Source: Arachis hypogaea (Eukaryota; Streptophyta; Magnoliopsida; Fabales; Fabaceae). Taken from it: a stretch of 64,000 bases of DNA. The notes below the pieces were generated by a model. It saw only the letters and a list, made by a program, of their open reading frames with translations, was not told where the DNA came from and did no database searches. The stretch lies in contig NC_092054.1 in NCBI RefSeq assembly GCF_003086295.3, positions 51,939,353 through 52,003,352 of the forward strand, in the 5' to 3' direction. The position numbers and the translations under genes are program-made. This document shows positions 10,840-20,201 of the stretch, one piece after another (position 1 is the stretch's first letter; each line of letters opens with the position of its first letter).

Positions 10840-11352
10840 CTAAGCATGTCCTCATGCTAAAATCAAGAAAGAAGCAAGGGGTATCAACATTTATTCAATG
10901 CAAGCTAACTAAATGCAATCTATCTCTATGCAACCTATTTACATGAATGCAATGGCTCAGTCAAAATAAATCAATCTCCAAGAATACACATGCAAGCACA
11001 AGGGCTAAGGCAATAGCAATCAAAGCAAACCACAATTGGATTGAATCATTGAAAGATTTTATAAACTTGCAAGAAAAGATGATCATGGGTGAAAACATGT
11101 AATTGAGCGATCGAACCCTCGCCGGATGTGTATCCGCTCTAGGCACTCAAGTGTATGGGGTTGATTCACTCAATTCTCCCCTAATCATGCTTTCCAAGAT
11201 TTATTTTTCATCTAACAATCAATAATTACTTTATGCATGGATACAAATATCATGAGGACTTCCCATAGGTTGTAATGGGGCTAGGAGCAAGGTAGGATGC
11301 ATATGGTCAAGTGAGCTTGAAATTCGAATCCTTGATTAACTTAAACTTCCCA
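10840..11352 (-). other. 3' non-coding region of element B, distal part
   Basis: No ORF. It continues at 22368 once element C and its tccca duplication are removed: the left side ends AACTTCCCA and the right side resumes TCTAACCTATGACAACC. Confidence 0.7.
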
Positions 11353-12808
11353 TGATAAACCCATATTTTATGATATATTTTGTGCTTAATCTGAGTGATT
11401 TATTCAATCCTTCACCCACTTATTCATATTATTTGCATGGTTTTACTTTACCTTATTATGTGATGTATGTGAAAAACATGTTTTCTATGCTTTAAAATTA
11501 ATTATTTTAATTACCTTTATTTCCATTCAATGCCGTGATTAGTGTGTTGAGTAGTTTTAGATCTTCTAAGGCAGGAATGACTTAAAGGATGGAAAGAAAA
11601 CATAAAAAAATGGAAGGAAAGCACAAAACGGAATTTTTGGAGAAACTGGCATCCACGCGATCGCATGGGCGACGCGGACGCATGCCAAGCGCGAAGAAGC
11701 AGCGACGCGGCCGCATGACTGACGCGACCACGTGACAATGACAACTCCGAATGACGCGACAGCGTGACCCACGCGGACGCGTGACAGAGGCCACGCACCA
11801 GAAATTGCAGAAAACGCTCCCAGCGAATTCTGAAGCCCCTTTTTGGCCCAATTCCCAGTCCAGAAGGCATAGACCAGAGGTTATGAAGTGAGGGAATGCA
11901 TCTGTTCAAAGAGAGTCTCGACTTTAGTTAGTTTTCATGATTTAGATTTAGTTTAGAGAGAGGTTCTCTCCTCTCTCTTTTCTCTTTAGGATTAGGATTT
12001 AGAATTAGAATTTTATTCGCTTTTCGGATTATCTCTTTATCAGGTTCAATATTCCTTTTTATTTACTTTTGTAATTTAATTTATGAATTCTTCCATGTTA
12101 CATATTACTCTTTTGAATTAATGCTATTTGAGGTATTTCAGTTTAATATTGCTTTCTCTTATTTACATTATTGTTATTCCCATCTGAAGACATTTTTATT
12201 CCGGTAGATTTACTTTTCTCCTTTTGGTCTTGGTTAAGAAATCCGTAACTCAGGAGTTATCAAACTCAAACATGAATGATAATTGTTATCTTTGTTAATT
12301 AAACTGAACTTCAATAATCCCAATCTTTTCTTAGGAAATAAATAGGATTCGAAGATCAAACCAATTAATCCCTTGACCTTCCTTTATCTTGGTAAAGGTT
12401 AACAAAGTGGAATTAAGATTCAATTCTCATCATCATTGATAAGGATAGCTAGGATAGGACCTCTAATTTCTCATACCTTGCCAAAAGTTTATTTACAGTC
12501 ATTTATTTATTTTACTGGCCATTTAAATTACTTGTTCTTCATTTACTTTAATTGCTAATTAGACTATACGCTCCTCATTCTCAAAACCCCAATTTACAAT
12601 CTCCATAACCAATAATAAGAACATACTTCCTTGCAGTTCCTTGAGAAGATAACCTGAGGTTTAAATACTTCGGTTATCAATTTTAAAGGGGTTTGTTACT
12701 TGTGATAACCAAAACGTTTGTGTGAAAGGACTTTTGAAGGTTTAGAAACTATACTTGCAACGAAGATTTATCCGCAAATTTCTAGACCACACAAAAGTTC
12801 TCTCATCA
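11353..12808 (+). mobile_element. 5' LTR of element C (type II)
   Basis: 1456 bp from TGATAAACCC to TCTCATCA. Contents: CpG-palindrome zone 11650-11820, the CT-rich hairpin near 11955-11990 (GAGAGAGGTTCTCTCC), and the U5 block ending AACCAAAACGTTTG. It lacks about 50 bp present in the 3' LTR between two copies of CATGACTGACGCGACC. The solo LTR at 43305-44804 has that segment, so the 5' LTR lost it. Confidence 0.93.
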
Positions 12809-12811
12809 AAA

Positions 12812-12829
12812 TGGCGCTGTTGCCGGGGA
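12812..12829 (+). other. Primer-binding site for tRNA-Asp (element C)
   Basis: TGGCGCTGTTGCCGGGGA, three bases after the 5' LTR. It is complementary to the 3' end of plant tRNA-Asp(GUC) with one mismatch (T for C at position 7). This primer use is typical of Athila-like elements. Confidence 0.9.
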
Positions 12830-12927
12830 ACTGCAATCGTGTGCCTTATTATTGGTTATTGTAAATATTTTTCTTTTACTTGTTTATTTGTCTTTATTTT
12901 TCCCATCTTTATTTATTTTTAGCTACT

Positions 12928-14217
12928 ATGAATTCTCACCCCTTCCGCTTTGAGTTTGGTTCTAATGTTATTGAAAGGAATGAAAGTTATAACAGGAATA
13001 TGCATCAAGGTCAGAGCAATCAAAGATGGATGGAGCCAAGAGGATCTGATCAACCCTTTAGGCAACAACACCCTCCAAGATATCATGGACAAAGACCATT
13101 CTACAATGCATACCAAGGCAATAGACATGGTGGACAACCTTGTAGTTACCAACAAGCCCCACCCTGTACTTATAGACCATCCTCTCAACATAACTCCGAA
13201 CCATCACATTCACAGGCTCCTTTCCACCATTCACCACCGTATGATCCTCATTTACCCCAGTTCCAATCCAATCACTCCCAAACACCACCACTTCCCCCTG
13301 TGCCATATCCAAATCTATCACCCCGAGAATCAGAGGTTCGCCTCAAGGAAACAGTAAATCGACTTCAAACAACCCTTCATCAACTGGAGCAAGCAGTAAG
13401 TCAATTATCTTCTAGACGTTCGAACATTCAAGGACCTCCCACAGCCCCATGTGGATAATCTAACGAAGAGTGTAGTATGAAGGAGATACTAGAAACTCTA
13501 GTAGACAAGACAGAGCATGGTTTCGTACTGGAGCAAGTAGAGGAAGCTGTCATTATTGAAGAAGAAGAGTTGGTTGAAGACTTAGGAGACGCTGAACCTC
13601 CATGGAAATCCAAAGTTGTGGAGCATTCTGTCAAGGATGTTATAATTGATGCTAAGGAGGATTGTGCGCAGTCCCCGAGGCAGATATTTCTTGAAGAACT
13701 AGACAGAATAATCCAAGAAGCAAATTTTCTTGATGATGATAGTCACAAGTCAGGTTCTTCTGGTAATGAGCTTGCATCCGCAAGTGAATTCTCTGAGATC
13801 GAAGAATCTTCCCCAAGTGAATACGAAGATGATACGGAGGTAGATTTCTCTCAACCTCCAGTCTATGACTTAAGTGATGAGGAAGACATAGATGGCTTTG
13901 ATCAGGACATGGATACATTTGAAGAATCTTGCAAGGAAGTGGAGAATTTCACAGAAGAGCACAAGGGAGTAGAACTCACAGAACCACTGGAACCACCTAT
14001 CCCAAGGCCATTACCACCCAATACAAGTTTCAAGTGGGTACAATCCTTAACCTTTAATTGTGTTTTTCCACTTGAATATGGTTTGCTTGAAACAGATGGC
14101 CAGCTTAGAGCTCTCTGCGGCTTTAAGAGTAAAAGGGAAATAGCTCGTACTCAGAGCTGGTGCACAAGGTTCAATAAGGTTCCACGCTTCAACTCGAAGC
14201 ACGGATTGGCATCATGA
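12928..14217 (+). pseudogene. Gag-position ORF of the pol-less family (one in-frame stop)
   Basis: A single 430-codon frame starting ATGAATTCTCACCC, broken only by TAA at 13456-13458. The N-terminal half (residues 1-150) is rich in Gln, Pro, His and Tyr. Residues about 150-175 form a likely coiled coil (KETVNRLQTTLHQLEQAVSQ). The second half is strongly acidic, and the end contains WVQSLTFNCVFPLEYGLLET followed by DGQLRALCG. I see no gag capsid motif or CCHC zinc knuckle. Element B carries a clear homologue (32014-30472) with the same start, proline-rich middle, coiled coil and C-terminal GLLETD-QLRA-CG signature, and F retains its end. Its position after the PBS suggests a Gag-like or packaging role; the family is otherwise unknown to me. 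Confidence 0.65.
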
Positions 14218-14530
14218 TCAATCAGATGGATCTCGGAAAATGTTTGGTTATCCTGGTGAGAATCTAATTTCTAAACCGCCCAGATGAAAAAGTATAGATC
14301 AAGACGAAGGCGGATTTAAAAGCAAAGTTTGGGATCTTGGAATCTATGCTGACATTCGTCACCCCGGGAGCCTGACAATCTGTTTAAAGCTGCTCAGAAG
14401 CTTCACATGCCTAGTTTGGGACCCCGGAGGCTATTGGCATGCCTAGATTTCTGGATGAATTTAAGCATAAGCCGCCATAACAGGAATCTCATCCAATGTC
14501 CAACTTAAGGACTTTAACTAAAAGTGCTAG
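14218..14530 (+). other. Post-ORF non-coding segment of element C
   Basis: Degenerate continuation of the region downstream of the gag-position ORF. It includes TGTCCAACTTAAGGACTTTA near 14498, which recurs after the equivalent ORFs in B and F and, as GTCCAACTTAAGGAC, after pol in A (reverse complement near 37366-37385). Confidence 0.5.
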
Positions 14531-14548
14531 GTGGGAGACAACCCACCA
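14531..14548 (+). other. Conserved hairpin GGTGGG-agacaa-CCCACC (element C)
   Basis: Perfect 6-bp arms and a 6-nt loop, just downstream of the gag-position ORF. The same hairpin in equivalent position is at 30114-30131 (B) and 56723-56740 (F). An RNA signal for packaging, translation or 3'-end control is possible; which is not known. Confidence 0.6.
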
Positions 14549-14689
14549 TGGTATGATCGTTCTTTTTTCAATTTTTATTTAGTTTTATTTGTTTTCAAGT
14601 TTTATTTTATTTTATTATATTGAACCTGGAGTTTTGCATCTCATTCATATTAATCATTGCATTCTGCATACTGCATAAAAAAAAGGGTG
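14549..14689 (+). other. AT-rich spacer
   Basis: Short T-rich stretch between the hairpin and the CpG-palindrome zone. No feature seen. Confidence 0.4.
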
Positions 14690-15170
14690 TGCGACGCGAC
14701 CGCATCATTCATGCGATCGCGTCAGGTCGCGAAAAACATTTCCCACGCGGCCACGTGATCTGGAAATCAGCGTAAAGATCCAACGTCCAGAAAGTTAGGC
14801 TGGAATCGTGCGGCCATTGTGCGTTTAGCACAACCTCAATCCCACGCGACAGCGTGAGCGATGCGATCGCGTCGCAAGGATTGCACAAACACCCTAAAGG
14901 AGACAGAGAGTTGCTATGAAACGACGCTGGAATCGTGCGTTTAGCACAATTTCCAGCGACACGATCGCATGCCCCAGGCGATCGCGTCATTCAATCCCTA
15001 ATCTATTCCATGCGATCGCGTGCCCCACGCGATCGCGTCAACCACCATTTCAGTCCAACCACGCGACCGCGTGCCCCACGCGATCGCGTCAACCACCATT
15101 TCAGCCCAACCACGCGACTGCGTGCCCCACGCAATCGCGTGGATTCAAATTTATAACCCCCCAGTCACGT
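14690..15170. repeat. CpG palindrome cluster (ACGCGATCGCGT type), element C
   Basis: About ten copies of a 12-bp motif CACGCGATCGCG/TGCGATCGCGTC with variants (CACGCGACCGCG, CATGCGATCGCG). Two 50-bp units containing CAACCACCATTTCAGYCCAA are tandemly repeated at about 15035-15140. GC content is far above the surrounding sequence. Many variants are C-to-T or G-to-A changes at CpG. Confidence 0.8.
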
Positions 15171-15179
15171 GAACCCTAT

Positions 15180-15570
15180 CAGTCGTGCCCCCCCAAAACC
15201 CCTCTCCTCCCTCTCTTCTTCTCCAATCACACCACCACCAACCAGCCACCACCACGCCACCGCCAGACGCCGCCGACCACCCAGACCCCGCCACCACCCA
15301 CCCCTTCCTCCTTCTTCCTTCTCTCTTCTTCTTTCTTCTTCCTCCCCCCTAACCGCGACTACCCACACCGCGCCGCCGTCACTGCCCAGCGCCACCCACG
15401 CCCCCCGTTCCTTCCCCTATTACCCCCTACCCCCATTACACCCCCTTTCCCTCCCTTCCTCCGAACAGCAGCCACCGCCACCGCGCCACCCTCTTCTGTC
15501 GCGCCGGACACCACCACCGCCGTCCCCAGCCACCTCTCTGCCCCACTCTCTCTCTCACGCCTACCAGGTT
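15180..15570 (+). other. CCACC-rich low-complexity tract (element C)
   Basis: An almost G-free, C-rich stretch (CACCACCACC, CCGCCGCC) that encodes Pro/Ser/Thr-rich peptides in more than one frame, with no start or domain I can defend. A related tract is present in B on the other strand (26420-26800), in the same order relative to the CpG palindromes and ORF3. It may be a captured gene fragment or a structural part of the leader of a spliced RNA. It has not been identified. Confidence 0.45.
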
Positions 15571-16489
15571 TCGACGAACACCACCCTTCTATCCATTCGT
15601 TGTTCATTCATATTTTTCTGTTTATGTTCATATTTAGGCTAGTTAGATATGCATGTTGTAGTGGATTTTAGGTTGTTAGGTAGCCTAGGATGTGGTTAGT
15701 GGATTTAGGTCTGTTTAATTGCACTGTTCGTGTTTCTTGTTTTATTCTGCTGTTGCTGTGATGATTATAATGTTCATATGCTGTAATTTCCCATATTTTA
15801 TTCGTCGCGCCACTCGCACGAATCATGTCGCACGTCCGCGTGACCAACGCGACCGCGTCGAATCATTTAAGCGCTGCTCGCGCGAACGCATACCCCACGC
15901 GTCCGCATCGCTCGCGCCGCACAGCTCATCCAACTCTGCCAAAAATATCTTATCTTTTTCCTTCCCAAATCCTAATTTCTTCTATCTTTTCTTCTTTCTC
16001 TCTCCTTTCTTACTTTTTTTTTTCTTCATCTTTTTAACTTCTCATCCTTTTTCATTTTTATTTTATTTTATTTTATTTATTTGCATACTTTTATTCATTG
16101 CATATTTTTATTTTTCTAAATTTATTATTTTACCATTGTTGTTCAAATGTTCTTATTCAACTGTTACATCTTTTCTGGTATTTTCTTGGTGCTTAGTGAC
16201 TTGTTTAATTCTGATTGAGTAATATTATTTAAATCAATGCCAATCTTTTATATTTGTATTACTTTTGCATTGACATGAATTTATATTATCTCTCCTCCCC
16301 CACTCTCCTCCCCATTGTTGCAAATTTTGCACCATTGGTATGCCATGGCTTCTATTGTTTTCTCACGTCCATATTGAAGCTTCCATGTAATTGAGACCCT
16401 TATCATTTGGAATTAACCCACCCATCCTTCATTTATTTTCTTATCTTTACTTCTGGGTATTACTGTTCTTCTTTTTCTTTTCTTTCAGG
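15571..16489 (+). other. Intron-like spacer upstream of ORF3 remnant (element C)
   Basis: AT-rich apart from a second small CpG-palindrome group (15805-15920). It ends in a long pyrimidine tract and CAG at 16486-16488, immediately before the ORF3 start position. It matches 1500-2048 in D. No ORF is supported. Confidence 0.5.
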
Positions 16490-16696
16490 CTGGCCACCGA
16501 AGACGGAAAAAGGGAGAAACTTCTAAAAGGGGAGACAAACAAGTCCATCTGCACAATCCTTGAAGGAAAGCATCAGTTGGAACAACCCGTCCACCTGCAC
16601 ATCTCAGCATGCACCGAGGATGGTGCAATCTTTAAGTGTGGGGAGGTCGATACCGATCTCCATGGGTTAGTTACTCTTCTATCTCAACACCAATAG
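16490..16696 (+). pseudogene. ORF3 deletion remnant (element C)
   Basis: Begins CTGGCCACCGAAGACGG, matching ATGGCCACCAAGAAGGG of F with the initiator changed to CTG, directly after TCTTTTCTTTCAG|G. The 69-codon frame keeps only the Lys-rich start and the end (ISACTEDGAIFKCGEV) and reads through the internal polypurine tract. The body of ORF3 is deleted. F has the same ending, so the deletion may be shared by descent within the pol-less family. Confidence 0.55.
16631..16648 (+). other. Internal polypurine tract copy (element C)
   Basis: TTTAAGTGTGGGGAGGTC, identical over 17 bases to the terminal tracts at 18041-18057 and 20185-20201, but about 1.4 kb upstream of the nearest LTR. Confidence 0.75.
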
Positions 16697-18040
16697 TTTA
16701 TTTTCCTTGTTAGTTGTTGCATTTGCATGTTTGATTGCATATTTATTTGATTTTGTGCATTTAGTTACTACTTGGTTAAAGTAATAATATTCTTTTTAAG
16801 ACCCTATTTTTGAAAATTTTCACTAATTTAAATTGAAAAATTTTTGTGTTAAATTTGTTTGAAGTTGTATTTGGAACATGGTTTTTGAGCCAAAGAACAC
16901 ACAACCTATGAGATTTTGAGCTTATTTATATGGTTACATTATTTAACCATAAATTTTTATTCTTGTGTGTTTTCTTCTCTATAATTGCAATCTTTAATTT
17001 GTTCCATTCTATATGTCCATTATTTAGTGTATTTACATGCTTGCATATGATTGAGGCCATTATTTGTTATTAGCTCACTTTTCCCAAATAAGCCTACCCT
17101 TTACATCACTCTTGTTAACCACCTTGAGCTTTTTAATCCCATTTGTTCTATATTTTACCACATCACTAGCCTTAAGCAGAAAACAAGTTAATTATCCCAA
17201 TTGAATCTTTGGTTAGCTTAAGATAGTGTGTTAATTAAGTGTGGGAAAACTGTGGGAACATGGGTTAATAAGGGAATGTGTTATATTTTTAATTTGATAA
17301 AATATCTGAAATTTGGGTACCTACTCATGTGAGACTAAAAAAAAAAGAAAGAGAAAAAGAAAAAGAAAAGAAAAAGAGCAAATTAAATAAGGGGACAAAA
17401 TTACCCCAATGTTAAGTTAATGAAAAAAATCAATGCATATGTGATAAAATTAAAGAAAAGTTGATACATGAGTATGTGATACAAAAGTCAGAATTTTGGG
17501 TAGCTAGGCATGAATTAGAATTATATAGAGTATATGTATATGTTAGGTGAGATCTTAAACTAATCAAGGATTCACTTTATAAAGCTCACTTGGCCATACA
17601 TATATCCTTACCTTTACCTCAGCCCCATTACAACCCTAAAAAGACCTCATGATGTTTGCATTGATATGCTAAATATTTATTGATTGGTTAGATGAAGAAC
17701 AAAGTTTTAGAAAGCATGACTAGAGAAGAGTAGAGTGATTACCCTATACACTTGAGAGATTAGAGTGATATACACTACTAGTAAGGGTTCAAGGCTTGAT
17801 TCTATGTTCCCTGCTTTCATGAGATGTCTTCTTACAAGTTTACTTGCTTTTTATTATATGATTTGAATTAGTGGAATTTGATTCATATTTGTCTTGGAGA
17901 ACTTGTTTGCTTTTAACCAAGTAGGTAGAAACATTTTGCATGTAGTTGCATTCATATAGATAGGTTGCATTTCATATTAATCTACCATTCCTCTTCACTT
18001 TTATAGCTTCTCTTGAGCTTAGCATGAGGACATGCTAATG
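16697..18040 (+). other. 3' non-coding region linked to the internal LTR (element C)
   Basis: AT-rich, no ORF. Colinear with the 3' non-coding regions of A, B, D and F. Confidence 0.6.
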
Positions 18041-18057
18041 TTTAAGTGTGGGGAGGT
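18041..18057 (+). other. Polypurine tract of the embedded type III LTR
   Basis: TTTAAGTGTGGGGAGGT immediately before TGATAAACCACTATT. Its presence shows that the LTR at 18058 is a true 3' LTR with its own internal region, not a solo LTR. Confidence 0.85.
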
Positions 18058-19465
18058 TGATAAACCACTATTTTATGGTTTATCTTGTGCTCAATTGAGT
18101 GGTTTTTATCAACTCTTTACCCACTTATTCATACTATTTGCATGGTTTTACATTTGCCTTCCTAATTATGTGTTTTGATTGAAAACATGCTTCTTTGGCC
18201 TTAAGTTCCCTATGTTTAATCCTCTCTTATTACCATTAGATGTCTTGATATGTGTGTTAAGTGTTTTCAGAGATTACAGGGCAGGAATGGCTTGGAGGAT
18301 GGAAAGGAAGCATGCAAAAGTGGAAGGAAAACAAAAAGTTGAAGGAACTGCAAAGTTGTCAGCCTGAACCTCTCGCACTAAAACAGTCATAACTTGAGCT
18401 ACAGAGGTCCGAACGATGCGGTTCTAGTTGCGTTGGAAAGCTAACATTCGGAGCTTCGATTTGATATATAATATGTCATAGTTTCCTTGACGCTAGGCAA
18501 CGCGACCGCGTGCTCCACACGGACGCGTCGCAGTGACGAAAAATCAGCGTATTTGAATTCGCAACCAGCGAATTCTGGGCTATTTCTGACCCAGTTTGCG
18601 GCCCAGAAAACACAGATTAGAGGCTATAAAGTGGGAGAATGCATCCATTCATAATTAGGCTTTTAATATTTAAAATTTTAGGAGTAGATATAGTTTTTAG
18701 AGAGAGAGGTTCTCTCCTCTCTCTTAGGATTAGGATTTAGGATTTCTCTTAGTTTTAGGAGTAACTCTCAATCCCAGATTGGATTGCTTTTGTTAATATA
18801 ATTTGAGGTATTTCAGACTTATGATTGCTCTCTTTAATTTATTAATGCTCTTTATTTATCCAAATTATTTTCATTCAAGTAGACTTTTTTCCCTTTTTAC
18901 TTTGGTTGAGTCATTGAAGACACTTGAGTTATCAAACTCATTGTTGATTGAAAATTGGATTTCTTCATTTCATTAATTCAAGTTCCAATAACTCTAGCCT
19001 TTCCAAAGGAAAGACTAGGACCTGAGGAATCAGAATTAATTCATCCACTTAACTTACCTTCATAGTTAGAGGTTAACAAAGTGGGAGAAAAATCCAATTC
19101 TCATCACAATTGATAAGGATAACTAGGATAGGACTTCTAATTCTCATACCTTGCCAAAAGTTTATTTTACAGTTATTTATTTATTTTACAGTTATTTATT
19201 TATTTCCATTTCCATTTAAACTACTTGTTCCTCATTCTCAAAACCCCAATTTACAATCTTCACAACCAATAATAAGAACATACTTCCCTGCAGTTTCTTG
19301 AGAAGACGACCCGAGGTTTGAATACTTCGGTTATCAATTATTAAGGGGTTTGTTACTTGTGACAACCAAAACGTTTGTACGAAGGGATTTCTGTTGGTTT
19401 AGAGACTATATCTACAACGCGACTATTTTTATAAAATTCTTTACCACCATAAAATCCTAACGTCA
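18058..19465 (+). mobile_element. Type III LTR embedded in element C
   Basis: 1408 bp from TGATAAACCACTATTTT to about CTAACGTCA. It has the conserved core (18385-18478), the TATA-like box, the CT-rich hairpin near 18695-18725, and the U5 block ending AACCAAAACGTTTG. No matching 5' LTR of this type is found in C. After its end the 3' non-coding region of C resumes in mid-course (AAATAAAGGGGACACAAAAG). Confidence 0.8.
18624..18631 (+). promoter_or_regulatory. TATA-like box of type III LTR
   Basis: CTATAAAG within GAGGCTATAAAGTGGGAGAAT. The same octamer is at 36547-36554 in another type III LTR. In type II LTRs the equivalent is GAGGTTATGAAGTGAG, which has lost the TATA form. Promoter use is inferred. 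Confidence 0.5.
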
Positions 19466-20184
19466 AAAAATAAAGGGGACACAAAAGAATTCCCCAAAAT
19501 GTGAAATAAAGCAATGCACATGGGATAAAAATAATAAATATTGAAACATGAGCATGTAACATCAAAAGTGGGAAAATATGGGAAATAGGTAAAGAAGCTT
19601 TGCTTTACAAAGTATGTATGTTAGGTGAGATCTTAGACTAATTAAGGATTCACTTATTAGCTCACTTAGCCTTATACATATACCCTTACCTCTACCTTGG
19701 CCCCATTACAACCTTAATTAAAGACCTCATGACTTTTGTATGTCTATATTCTATAATTGTTGATTGGTTAGATGAAGAACAAAGTTGTAGAAAGAAAGGA
19801 TAAAAAGAAGAATAGAGTGATTAACCCAATAAACACTGAGTGACTAGAGAGTAAACACAAAAACCAGTGAGGGTTCAATAGCTCATTAACATATATCTCT
19901 GCTTGAATTATTAATTGTCTTGCAAGTTTATAAAATGTTTTTCTCTCCCATCTCAACTGTAAAAGTGCTTTATCATTATCTAAGGTTTGGCTATATATAT
20001 ATATATATGACTCCTTGAGAATGTGAATTAATTCAACTACATGCAAGCTTTATATTCAAGTGAATAAAAATTAAGAATTGCATGATGCATTTAGGTAGTT
20101 GCATTTAGATTAGATTGCATTGCATGACATTCCACCACTTTAACCTAACATTACTCTAGGACTTAGCATGAGGACATGCTATTG
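19466..20184 (+). other. 3' non-coding region proper of element C (distal half only)
   Basis: Corresponds to the distal half of the usual 3' non-coding region; the proximal half and internal polypurine tract are absent here. It contains a (TA)n run at about 19992-20008. Confidence 0.6.
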
Positions 20185-20201
20185 TTTAAGTGTGGGGAGG
20201 T
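20185..20201 (+). other. Terminal polypurine tract of element C
   Basis: TTTAAGTGTGGGGAGGT directly before the 3' LTR. Confidence 0.9.

Noticed and set aside
14916..15671. A 251-codon plus-strand ORF rich in Pro, Ser and Thr
   Set aside because: Its openness follows from near absence of G and A-rich codons. Overlapping frames are open too, it begins inside the CpG palindrome array, and it shows no domain.
18058..19465. Calling the internal type III LTR a solo LTR
   Set aside because: A matching polypurine tract precedes it and no 5-bp duplication brackets it (ggaggt on the left, aaaaa on the right).
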